Shown here in pieces: positions 35,336-47,300 of a DNA stretch of 64,000 nucleotides. A model generated the notes under the pieces. The model made no database searches, had not been told where the DNA came from, and was given only the letters and a program-made list of their open reading frames with translations. Numbering within the stretch: position 1 is the stretch's first letter; each line of letters starts with the position of its first letter. This DNA comes from Janthinobacterium agaricidamnosum (GTDB lineage Bacteria > Pseudomonadota > Gammaproteobacteria > Burkholderiales > Burkholderiaceae_D), in assembly GCF_003667705.1 (NCBI RefSeq), contig NZ_CP033019.1, positions 2,356,001 to 2,420,000 on the forward strand. The letters are read 5' to 3'. The translations under genes were made by a program, and so were the position numbers.

Positions 35336-38300
35336 ATGACCAAGCTTCACACTGCCCAGCGCCCAGTCCCAACCGTTGACACGGGCGCGCAGCGTACTTC
35401 CACGCTGGGCAGCCGCCTGCGGCTCACGCCGCTTGCTTACGCACTGACCACCATGCTGATGGCGGGCGCCTTCAGCACGCCGGCGCGGGCGCAGCAGGCG
35501 TTCAGCGGCGGCTGGTTCGCGGCCAAGGGGGCGGCGCAGAATACGGCTGCCACCTCGGGCCGCCTGCCGAATGGCCAGCCGCTGCCGTTGGGCAGCCGGC
35601 CCGAGGGCCAGCAACAGCAGGCCAATCAGCAGTTGCAGCGCTCGCTCAACAACCTGAACCTGGCCGCGCGCGCCATCGCCGCGCAGCAATCGGCCCAGGC
35701 GCAGGCGCGCCAGAGTGCCGCCGGCGGCGCCAGCGCGCCGAACGGCCTGGCGCAGGGCGGCTTGCAGGTCGACTCCAACAGCCTGACGGCCGGCTGGCTC
35801 AATGCCCAGGCGCCCGTGCAGACGGTGGCGAACGGCAAGACGGCCGTGGTGGTGCAGCAGACGGCGGACAAGGCCATCCTGAACTGGGAAACATTTAATG
35901 TGGGCAAGGATACGACCCTGACCTTCCAGCAGCAAAAGGACTGGGCCGTGCTGAACCGGGTCAACGATCCGCAAGCGCGTCCCAGCCAGATCCAGGGGCA
36001 GATCAAGGCCGACGGCACGGTGCTGCTCGTCAACCGCAACGGCATCGTGTTTACCGGCACGAGCCAGGTCGACACGCGCAGCCTGGTGGCGGCCGCGGCC
36101 CGCATCAGCGATACGCAATTCCAGAAAAACGGCATCTACAGCGCCGGCACGGCCGGCGCCACGACATTTACTGACGCGGCCGGCAAGGTACAGGTACAGG
36201 CGGGCGCGCGCCTGGCCAGCAATGCGCCCAAGGGCAGCACGGAAGGCGGCGGTTACGTGATGCTGCTGGGCAAGGAAGTGCACCAGGCGGGCGAGATCGC
36301 CACGCCCAAGGGCCAGGCCCTGCTGGCCGCCGGCGACAGTTTTACCATTAAAAAAGGCGTGGGCACGGATGGCAATCCGCTGTCGAGCACGCGCGGCAGC
36401 GAAGTCACGCCGCAGTTCGCGGCCGGCAGCACGGCGGGCAAGGTCGTCAACACGGGCCTGATCCAGGCGCGCGAAGGCGACGTTACTCTGGCGGGGCGCG
36501 ACGTGCGCCAGGAAGGCGTCGTGCTCGCCTCCACCACGGCCGCCACGCGCGGCACCGTGCACCTCAACGCGCTGGGCAGCGACGCGGCCGTCACCGTGGG
36601 ACGGGGCGCCACCACGGCCATCGTCATCGAGGACGATGGCAAGACGACGGCGCTCGACAGCCAGCGCGACGCCATGCGCGGCCCGGCCGCGACGTCCACG
36701 GAAAACATCGTTGCCGTCAATGACCGCCGCGACCAGTCGCGCATCGAGATCGGCAGCGCCGGCACGGTGGAATTCCTCGGCGACTCGCTGACCCTGGCCA
36801 CGGGCGGCCAGATCGCCGTCAACGCCGCCAGCCGCAGCCTGCTGCGCGACGGCGCCCAGCTCGACGTCTCCGGCGCCGTGGGCGTCAAGGTGGCCATGGA
36901 GGCGAACAATATCGAGATCAACGTGCAGGGCAACGAGCAGCGCGACGCGCCCGTCAACCGCGACGGCAAGGCCTTGCTCAACAGCAGTATCTGGGTCGAC
37001 CGCCGCAAGCTGGTATTCGTACCGAAAGGCACGAACGGCTACGACAGCGACCGCTGGTACACGGCCGGCGGCTTGCTGGAAGTGGCCGGCTACCTGGGCA
37101 CGCAGGGCCATTCCGTCAGCGAGTGGATGGCGCAGGGCGGCACCGTCAGCTTCGGTGGCAAGGATGTCGTCACGCAGCTTGGCTCCGCCATCAACCTGTC
37201 GGGCGGCACCCTGGACGTGCAGACGGGCGCGGTGCGCCAGACCTGGCTCAAAGGCGTGGACGGCAAGTTGCATGAGGCGGGCAGCGCGCCGGCCGACTTG
37301 CCGTACGCGGGCGTGTACAAGGGTTATGAGGAAGAACATGCGCGCTGGGGCAAGGATGCCAGCGCGTTCTACGCCAATCCATTGATCGCCGCGCAACAGC
37401 GCCTGGAAAACGGCTACACGGTGGGTCGCGACGCCGGCAAGCTGGTGGTCGCCACCGGTTCGGCCGTGCTGGAAGGGGGCATCGCGGGCGAGGTCTTCCA
37501 GGGCGAGCGCCAGACCCAGGCGCCGCAGGCCCTGCTCGACGGCTACCAGCAGTCGCAGCTCGCCGCCGCGCAGCGGGGGCAGCTGATCGTCGGCCAGTAC
37601 CAGCCGATGTTCGACAAGCGCACGGGCGTGCTGCAGCACGCATTGTCGGCCGTCATGGACGAGGTGCGCCTGACGCGCGTGCAGGACGGCATCGCCGCCG
37701 GCCTCGACGTGGCCGACGTGCTGGCTTCAGAGCGCCAAGGCAAGCTGCTGCTCGATACCAACTTGCTCAACAGCCAGCAACTGGGCGCCATCCGCCTCGC
37801 CGCGAAAGGCGCGATCACCGTCGACAGCGCGCTGCAGGTGGCCGACGGCGGCAACATCACCCTGTTCGGCAAGGACGTGGCCATCAACGCCAGCCTGCGC
37901 AGCCATGGCGGCAGCATCATGGCCGGCAATGTGCTGAACCAGCTCGGCGCGCTGGGCATGTTGGACACGGTCGTCAATCCGGGCGGGCCAGCGGGCAAGC
38001 TGGTGCTGGCCGACGGCGTCACGCTCGACACCAGCGGTCTGCTCAGCAACGTGCTGCGCGACCCGCTGGCCGCCGCCGGCCTGCCGTATATCAATGGCGG
38101 CAATGTGTCGCTGCGGGCGAACGGCGACGTGCGCATCGGCAGCGGCAGCCTGATCGACGCCGGCTCGGGCGCGGCCATCCTGTCGCAGGCGAAACAGCAG
38201 GGTGGCAAGGGCGGCAACGTGAGCCTGGCCAGCTATGGAACGACATCGGACCTGGTGCTGGGCGAAGGCGCGCAAGTGCGCGGCCATGGCGTTGCCGGCG

Positions 38301-41300
38301 GCGGCAAGCTGGAATTACAGGCAAACAAGATTTTGATCGGCAAAACTGAAAAACCCGAGGCCGGCACCCTGCAACTGGGCGGCGACTTTTTTGAGCAGGG
38401 TTTTTCCAGCTACAGCCTGGTCGGCAAGCAGGGCTTGACGGTCGCGGACGGCACGCAGGTGGACGTGCGCATGCCCGTGCTGCGTGTAGTGGACAATGAA
38501 AAACTGGCCCTGTGGATGCCGGAGCAATACACGGAAAACCCGCTCAAGGGCACCTTGACCCAGCGCAAGGGCGCCAGCCTGGCCCTGCAGGTGGGCGATA
38601 TCCAGTCCGGCGCGGCCGACATGGCCAGTGCCGAGTTGCTGATAGGCAAGGGCGCCGTGGTGAGCGTCGATGCGGGCCAGTCCATCAAGCTGGCCAGCGT
38701 GGGCCAGTTGACGGTGGACGGGCGCCTGAACGCGTGGGGCGGCAAGATCAGCCTGGGCGGCGTGGGCGTGGGCGTGGACGTGAACGTGTCCGAAGCGGTG
38801 GAAGCGGCCGGCCATGGCCGTTCCCTGTGGATCGGCGACAATGCCGTGCTCGACGTGGCGTCGCGCGCCGTCACGGCCACCGATGCACAGGGCCGGCGCT
38901 ACGGCAAGGTGGCGGACGGCGGCAGCATCGTCGTCGGCGGCGAAATCGACCACGCGCAGGGCAGCACGTCGGCGGCCAGCCTGTTCGTCGTCGTGCGCGA
39001 CGGCGCCGTGCTCGACGCGTCCGGCGCGCATGCGGTGCTGGACGTCAATGGCGCGGCTGTCGACGTGGCCAGCGCGGGCGGCAGCATCGCGCTGGCGTCG
39101 AACAACGGCTTGTACCTCGATGGCCAGCTGCTGGCCAAGGCGGGCGGTGCGGGCGCGGCGGGCGGCAGCCTGTCCGTGGCCACGGGCACCCCGGTCTACC
39201 TGAAAACGCTGGCGACGGACAAGGTGCTGCAGGGGCGCCAGCTGATCCTCTCGCAGCGCCAGCTTGCCAGCGACCTGGCCGACGGCGTGCATGCGCAGGA
39301 TGCGGCGCAGCTGCTGCAGTACGGCCATGGCCGCTACTCGGTGGAGCAAGTGGCGGCGGGCGGCTTCGGCAACCTGGCCCTGCTGGGCGCCGCCTCCTTC
39401 GATGGCGACGTGTCGCTGACGCTGCAGCAAAGCTTCCAGCTGTATGGCGCGCCCGTGCTGGCGCCAGGCAGCAAGCCCGGCGCGAAGGTCGGCATCGCGG
39501 CGCCGTACGTGCGCCTGGCCAGCGTCAAGCCGGCGGGACGCGATTTCTATGTCACGCCGGGTACGGCGGGCCAGTCGCCGATGGCCGGCCAGGTCAGCAT
39601 AGCTGGCGACCTGATCGACGTGCGCGGCCTGGTCGACATTCGGGCGGACGACGTGCGCCTGACGAGCCGCGGCGACGTGCGCTTCCTGCTGTCGCCGCTG
39701 GGCTGGGACGGCAACCAGCCGACGACGGTGCTGTCCACGCCGGGCGACATGACCCTCAGCGCGGCCCAGCTGTACCCGGAAACGGGCGCCGGCGCCGCCG
39801 TGCGGGCCGGCTATGGCATCGTCAACGGCAAGATTGGCTACGATCCCGCCCACAGCCTGAACATCGCCCGCAGCACGGCTGACGTGCCGCTCATGCCGTA
39901 TTCCGCTTTCGGCTCGCTGGAACTGGCCGCCGCGCACATCGAGCAGGGCGGCGTCGTGCGCGCGCCGCTGGGGCGCCTGGCCATCGGCGCGGCCGGCTAT
40001 GAGAACGACAGGAGCCTGACCGTTAACTTGTTGCCAGGTAGTATCACCTCCGTCAGCGGCGCCGGCCTGGTCATGCCGTATGGCGGCACCGTCGATGGCC
40101 AGACCTGGAACGTCAACGGCAAGCCGGTCACCCTGATGGGCGTGGGCGGCATCAATGTGCAGGGCGGCCTGCGCATCGGCGTGGACATCGCCGGCGTGGC
40201 CGTGGACGTGCGGCCGGGCGCGCTGCTCGACCTGTCGGGCGGCGGCGAACTGACGGGTGCAGGTTTCATTTCCGGGCGCGGCGGCTCCACCGACGCGCGC
40301 ACCCATCCGCTGGTGCAGGTGGGCGCGAATGGCGGCTTCATCCTGCCGGGCCTGGCAACGAACCCCGTGTACGCCATCGTGCCGGGCGCGCAAGCGCCGC
40401 AGGCGCCGTCGGGCGGCGACAAGGGCGCCTCCGATGCGGCCATCGGCCGGCAGGTGACGATAGGCAGCGGCGTGCCGGGTCTGCCCGCCGGCACCTACAC
40501 CCTGATGCCGTCGACCTATGCCTTGCTGCCGGGCGCTTTCCGCGTGGAACTGAACGGCCTGGCGGGGCAAGGCAGCGCCGGCTCGCTGGTGCAGCCGCTG
40601 CGCAACGGTTCCTGGGCCGCGCCCGGCACCTTGTCGATCGCCGGCACGGACATCCGCGCGCCGCTGGCCAGCCAGCTGATACTCACGCCGGCCAAGGTCT
40701 TGCGCACGTATTCCCAGTACAACGAAACGGGCTATGCGGCGTTCGCCCTGGCCGATGCGAAAACGCGCGGCATTCCCCGCGCACTGCTGCCTGCCGACGC
40801 GAAAACGCTCAAGCTGACCCTGGCGCAAGGCGGCGGCCCGGACACGTTCCAGTTCAAGGGCACGGGCAAATTCTCCACGGCCGAGGGCGGCTACGGCGGC
40901 ACCGTGGTGCTGGGGTCGAGCAATGTCACCGACGGCGACATTGAAATCCTCGCCGACGGCGCGCCGGCCGCCAGCGGCGCCGGGCTGGTCAGCGTGCGTG
41001 CTTCAAGCCTGAACAATATCGGCGCGGCCCGTATTGTGGTGGGCAATGCACCGTCCGTGGAATATGGCCAGGGCGGCAACTACGTGAACTTCGGTTTCAA
41101 CACGGCGCGCGCCATCTACCTGCGCGCAGGCGCCATCCTGTCGGCGCCGGAAGTGTTCCTCGTCGCCCAGGACCCGGGCAATGACCAGCTGGGCGACGGC
41201 TTGATCGATATCGCGCCCGGCGCCGGCATCAGCACTGTGGGGCGCGGCAAGGCCGCGTACGACGCCAACGACGGCTTTATCTACCAAAAAGGCCGCGCGG

Positions 41301-44300
41301 ACGTGCACATGCTGGCCGCCTCGAACGGCTTGCTCAACGTGGCGCCCGTCAGCGGCACGGCGCGCGGCGGCATCCGCATCGGCGTGTGCGGCGACACCTG
41401 CACCGACAAAGGAACAGCGAGCCTGTACTCGGAAGGCACCTTGCTGTTGTCGACGAACGGCAGTTTCGCACTGGACGACACGGCCCGCTACGGCACGCGC
41501 AACCTGAGCCTGGCCGTGGGTGCCATCAACATGGGCAGCAGCGAGGCGCTGGCGGCGGCCCAGGCCAACGGCACGCGCTCGAGCGGCCTGGCCATGAACC
41601 AGGGCGTGCTGGACCGCCTGCTGCGCGGCGACACCAGCACCGGCGCGCCAGCCCTGCAGGCGCTGATGCTGAACGCGGCCGACAGCGTCAATTTCTATGG
41701 CGACGTGGTGCTCGACACCTACGACAAGGGCACGGGCAAATCCACCTTGGACCGCCTGGTGCTGACCACGCCGGCCATGTATGGACAGGGCGGCGCCGAC
41801 ACCGTGGCGACCATCCGCACTGCCAACCTGATCTGGGGCGGTGCCCTGTCGCCGGCCGGCAATGTCATCACGCATGGCGCCGGCACGGGCAGCGGCACCC
41901 TGAACCTGGAAGCGGAACGCATCGATTTCGGCTTCGGCCCGTTCACGCAGCCGGCCGGCGTCGCCTCGTTCGACCGGCTGGCGCTGGGTTTTGCCAACGT
42001 CAACCTGAAGGCGTCGGGCCAGGTGACGGCCAACCACAAGGGCAGCCTGTCCGTCTACCAGGCGCAGGGCGCCTACGAGGCCGGCAAGGGTTTCCAGTAC
42101 AGCGGCGGCAACCTCAATATCAGCACGCCGCTGCTGACGGGCGAGGCCGGTTCGGCGCACAGCTACACGGCGGGCGGCGCGCTGAAGGTAGCGGCCCCGG
42201 CCGGTACGGCGCCAGCGGCTCCCGTCAAGAATAACGCTGCGCTGGGCGCGCAGCTGGCGCTGAACGGCGACAGCGTGAGCGTGGCGACGGCCGTGGTGCT
42301 GCCGAGCGGCAAGCTGACCATCAACGCGCAGCACGACATCGCCGTGGCCGACGGCGCGCGCATCGATATGGCGGGCCGCAAGAGCACCTTCTTCGACGTG
42401 AACAAATACAGCTGGGGCGGCGACGTGATCCTGGACAGCCGCGCCGGCGATATCGGCCAGGGCGCGGGCAGCGTGATCGACCTGTCGGCCGAGAACAACC
42501 GCGCCGGCAGCCTGAAGGCCGTGGCCCTCGATGGCGCGGCCGGCATGGTGGACTTGCAGGGCAAGATACTGGGCGGCGCCAGCGGCAGCTACGACGCGGG
42601 CGGCACCATGGTCCCGTACAAGAAGGGCAGCGTGGACGTGCGCGCGCAAACCCTGGGCGCGGGCGGCGCGCCGGACAGCCGGTTCGCGTTGCTGAACACG
42701 CGCCTGAACGAAGGCGGCGTGACGGGTGCGCGCAGCTTCCAGCTGAAGCAGGGCGACCTGACGATAGCCAATGAGCTGAAGGCGGGCGAAGTGCAGGTAT
42801 CGCTCGACAATGGCCGCCTGACGGTGGCAGGCACGATCGACGCCAGCGGCGAGCGCGTGGGCAGCATCCGCCTGGCCGGCAAGCATGGCGTCACCCTGGC
42901 CGGCAACGCCGTGCTCGACGCGCATGGCACGCTGTTGCGCGTTGACAGCTACGGCAAGATCATCGACAGCCCGAACCGGGCCATGGTCGAACTGAACGCG
43001 GGCGAAGGCGTATTGAGCCTGGCCGGCGGCGCGCAGATCGACGTGCGCCATGCCACGGCAGCCGTGGCCGGCAAGGGCAAGGGCGAATACGACGGCGCCG
43101 CGCGCGGCACGGTGGAACTGAGCGCGCCGCGCCTGGGCAGCGGCGGTTCCCGCACGGATGCGGACGCGGCCACCTTCGGCGACATCGCCATTGCGGCCGG
43201 CGGCGGCTTGACGATACGCGGCGCGAAATCGATCGCCGTCAACGCCATGCAGCGCTACGACGATGCGGCCTACGCCGCGGACCTGTCGGCCAGCGGCCGC
43301 CCCTACCAGGTGATCAACCAGGCATATCTCGACAGCAAGCATGCGGACAGCACCGCTTTCATCGATGCGGCGCTGGCCAACACGAACTTGCGCAATATCA
43401 AGCTGGCGGGCCTGGCCACGGCCGCGTATGCCGATGCGCTGCATCTGCGTCCCGGCGTCGATATCGTCAGCAAGACGCCGGACGGCGACCTGGTGGTGCA
43501 GGGCGACCTGGACTTGTCGGGCATGCGCTACGCCAGCCTCAATCCGCGCTTTCAAGCAACAAATGTGCGCGGGTCGGGCGAGGTGGGCAACCTGCTGCTG
43601 CGCGCCGGCGGCGACTTGAGCATCTACGGCAGCATCAACGACGGTTTCGCGCCGCCGCCCGCCACCAAGGATGACGGCGGCTGGGTCCTGCTGCCGGGGC
43701 GCGACATCAATGGCAGCGACGTCATCGTCCCGGGCCAGGGCGTGACCCTGGCCGACGGCACCTTGTTCCCGGGCGGGATCGCGCTCAATTACGACGTGCC
43801 CGTCAAGGGTTTCAATCTGCTGGCCAATACGCGCCTGCCCGTGGCCGTCGTGCTGGACCAGGCCATGACGGTGCGGGCGGGCACCGTGCTGGCCGCCGCC
43901 GTGCGCGACAGCGACGGCAATATCGTCCACGCGGCCGGCACCTTGCTGACGACGCAACAAGTGTTTACGCCCGGCATGCGCCTCGATGCGGGCAGCGTGC
44001 TGGCGCAAGCGGTCAAGGTGCGCGCCATGAGCTGGCCCAAGGGCGTGCCGCTGCCGGGCGTGGCTGGCGAACGCAGCGTTTTCGTACTTGATGGCAACCT
44101 GGCGCTGGCCGTGGGCGCATTGATCCCGTCCGGCACCGACGTCAAGCTGATGCCCGATGTGAAGTCGATTCAGCTGCGCCCGGAAGTGGCGGGCAGCCAG
44201 GGCAAGCTGTGGGCGATCGCGCCCATGCTGGCCGAAGGCTCGCAAGCGTGGGGCATGCGCCTGGTGGCCGGTGCCGACCTCGATGCGGCTGACACGCGCG

Positions 44301-47300
44301 GCGTACAGGCGCACCCAAGCCACGGCACCCTGCGCCTGGCCGACAGCCATTACGGCATGTATGGCATCCTCGTGCCGCCGAAAGGCGTGCAGTACTGGAG
44401 CGAAGCCGCTGCGGAACTGGGCGTCGAAGGTATCGTGGCGGGCGAAGTCATCACCGAGGAATTCACCAGTCAGTTCGGCCAGACTGTGGCGGAGCTCTGC
44501 GCCAGCGACCCGTCCCTGTGCGTGCTGAAGGTGGCCTACGTGTGGACCAAGGCCGGCGCGGAAGAGTTTGCGGATGACAACGTGAAGGCGGGCGACCTGC
44601 TCGACCCCGTGGCGCTCAAGTGGCCGACGGTTTGCGAGGAAAAGCCCACCTGGTGCGGCACGGCCAACGCCACGTTCGACTACAAGGCCTCGAGCCTGCG
44701 CCACAGCGTGCTGCGCACGGGCACGGGCGACCTGGACCTGGTCAGCGGCGGCGACCTGCGCATGGACAGCCTGTATGGCGTGTACACGGCAGGCATGTCG
44801 TCCGTGGCGACGTCGGCCGGCGATCCGTACAACCAGGCGCGCGGCCGCAATGCCGACGGCAAGGTGCTGAGCAATCCTGACGGTGCGCACGAACACCTGG
44901 TCGACGGCGGCGCCGACAGCGTGTACCGCGCCTGGTACCCGGACCAGGGCGGCAACCTGCTGCTGAACGTGGCGGGCAACCTGACGGGCTCGCTGATGAC
45001 GGGCAGCAGCGCGATCAATCTGCGTCCCGTCGGTTCGGACAGCGGCCACGACAGCGCGGCCGTCGGCAACTGGCTGTGGCGCCAGGGCAGCGGCGCGGTC
45101 GCCACGGGTGGCCAGGCGCAGCCGGCGGCGTGGTGGATCAATTTCGGCAGCTATGTGGGCGATGCCAGCGGCAACAAGGGCGCCGACAAGCTGCTGGGCT
45201 TTACGGGCTTCGGTACCCTGGGCGGCGGCAACGTGCGCGCCGACGTGGCCGGCGACGCGGGCGTGCAGGCGCTGCTGTCCGGCAGCAGTTTTGACAACAA
45301 TATCAATACCCGTTCGCAGGGCCTGCTGCTGGCCGTGGGCGGCACGGGCCGCGTGCAGGCCGATGGTAGCCTGCTGCTGACGGGCGGCGGCGACCTCGAG
45401 CTGCGCGTTGGCGGCGCCCTCAATCCGGCCGGCACGGCAGGCCTCAACCACATGAATGGCGCGCTGGTCGATGTGCGCGGCCACGCGGCCACGTCGGCCA
45501 CGCAACTGGGCAGCGTGGCGCTGGAATACGGCTCGCAGCCTACCCAGCACGTGCCGCTGGAAACGCGCGCCTACGATGCCTTCACCGCGACGCGCGCCGC
45601 GCCGAAGGGCGGCATGACCCTGGTGCCGGGCGACGCCACCTTCACGGTGGCGACCCTGGGCGACCAGGTGTTGCAGGACGTGGCCGACCCCGGCCGCGTG
45701 CCTTTGCTCAGCGCATCCCCGTTCACCAGCGCCGCGGGCGAGGCGGGCGTCGGCTACAGCTGGTTCAGCCTGTGGACGCCGCGCACGGCGCTCGACCTGT
45801 TCTCCGCCGGCGGCAACATGACGCCGTTGACGGCACCGGTCGGCACGGCCACCGACCTGGCCATCGTTTACCCGTCCATCGTGCGCGTCGCGGCGCCGAA
45901 TGGCAGTTTGTACTACGGCAAGGCAACCGCCAGCTGGAATAGCGCCAACAGCTATGCCGAGCCGCTGGTGCTGGCGCCATCGCCGAATGCCCAACTGGAG
46001 TGGCTGGCCGGCGATTCCATCTATGCGGGCGGTTATGCCGTCAGCCAGTCCGGCGCCGGCGCGGACAGCATGGCGACGCCGTTCAAGCCAGCCTTCGTGG
46101 GCTGGAGCGCGAATGCGGCCGATGCTAATCCCGTGACGGGCAACATTTCCAGCACGGGCGCGCCGGCGACGCGCTGGAACTTCCCGCTGTTCGCCTTCGG
46201 CCCCGATTCCGCCGCCGGACCTGCCAACAGCGGCACGCAAGCGGCCCGCATCTATGCCGTGAAGGGCGATTTGATCGGCGTCAATAGTGGCCGCATGGTC
46301 GCGTTCTACGACGCCAGGCATGCGGGCACCACCTGGTATGAGGGGGCGCAACCGGTGTGGATGAAGGCGGGCCGCGATATCGTCAGCAGCGGCACGGCAT
46401 TGCTTGAGGGGATAGACGGTAGCGAGAACACGAGCGGCATGATATTCAGGAATTACAGCAACCTGTTCGTGCACAACAATGCGTTTGACGTCTCGGTGGT
46501 CTCGGCCGGGCGCGATATCCTGAACAGCTCCTTCAACGTGGCCGGCCCCGGCACGCTCGACATCAGCGCGGGACGCAACATATTGATGCAGGACAAGGGC
46601 AGCGTCGTCAGCCTCGGTCCCGTCGTCGCCGGAGATAAACGCCCGGGCGCCGGCATCGCCATGCAGGCGGGCGTGGGCGCCGCCGGCCTCGACTATCTGC
46701 GCTTCGTCAAGCCGTATCTTGACCCGGCCAACGTGGCCCAGGCGGGCGTGCCGCTGGCCGAGCAGGCAGGCAAGGTGGTGAAGTCGTACGCGACCGAATT
46801 GACGACCTGGCTGAATGAACGCTACGGCTTCAAGGGCACGGCCGCCGAGGCGCAGGCCTTTTATCTGGCCTTGCCCGAGCCGCAGCAGCGCGTCTTTGCC
46901 CGCCAGGTGTATTTCGCGGAACTGAAGGCGGGCGGGCGCGAGTTCAACGATGCGGACAGCGCCCGCTACGGCAGCTTCCTGCGCAGCCGCAATGCCATCG
47001 CGGCCCTGGCGCCGGCCAAGGACGCCAGCGGCAAGGCCATCGATTATGCGGGCGACATCGTCATGTACCGCGGGCTTTACGCCAAGCGGAACGACGGCGA
47101 GCAGCGCTGGGACTATTTCCCCCGCAGCGGCTACGTGCACACCAACTTCGGCGGCGACATCCAGCTGTTGACGCCGGGCGGCAAGCAGGTGTTCGGCATC
47201 GAAGGCGAGGCGCCGCCGTCGACCTCGGGCGTTATCACCAAGGGCGGCGGCAACATCGAGTTGTTCTCGCACGGCAGCATCCTGCTGGGCCAGAGCCGCG

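Noticed and set aside
35261..40828. Two long minus-strand frames (35261-37639 and 38315-40828)
   Set aside because: Antisense mirrors of the exoprotein with the same low-complexity composition and no start signals.
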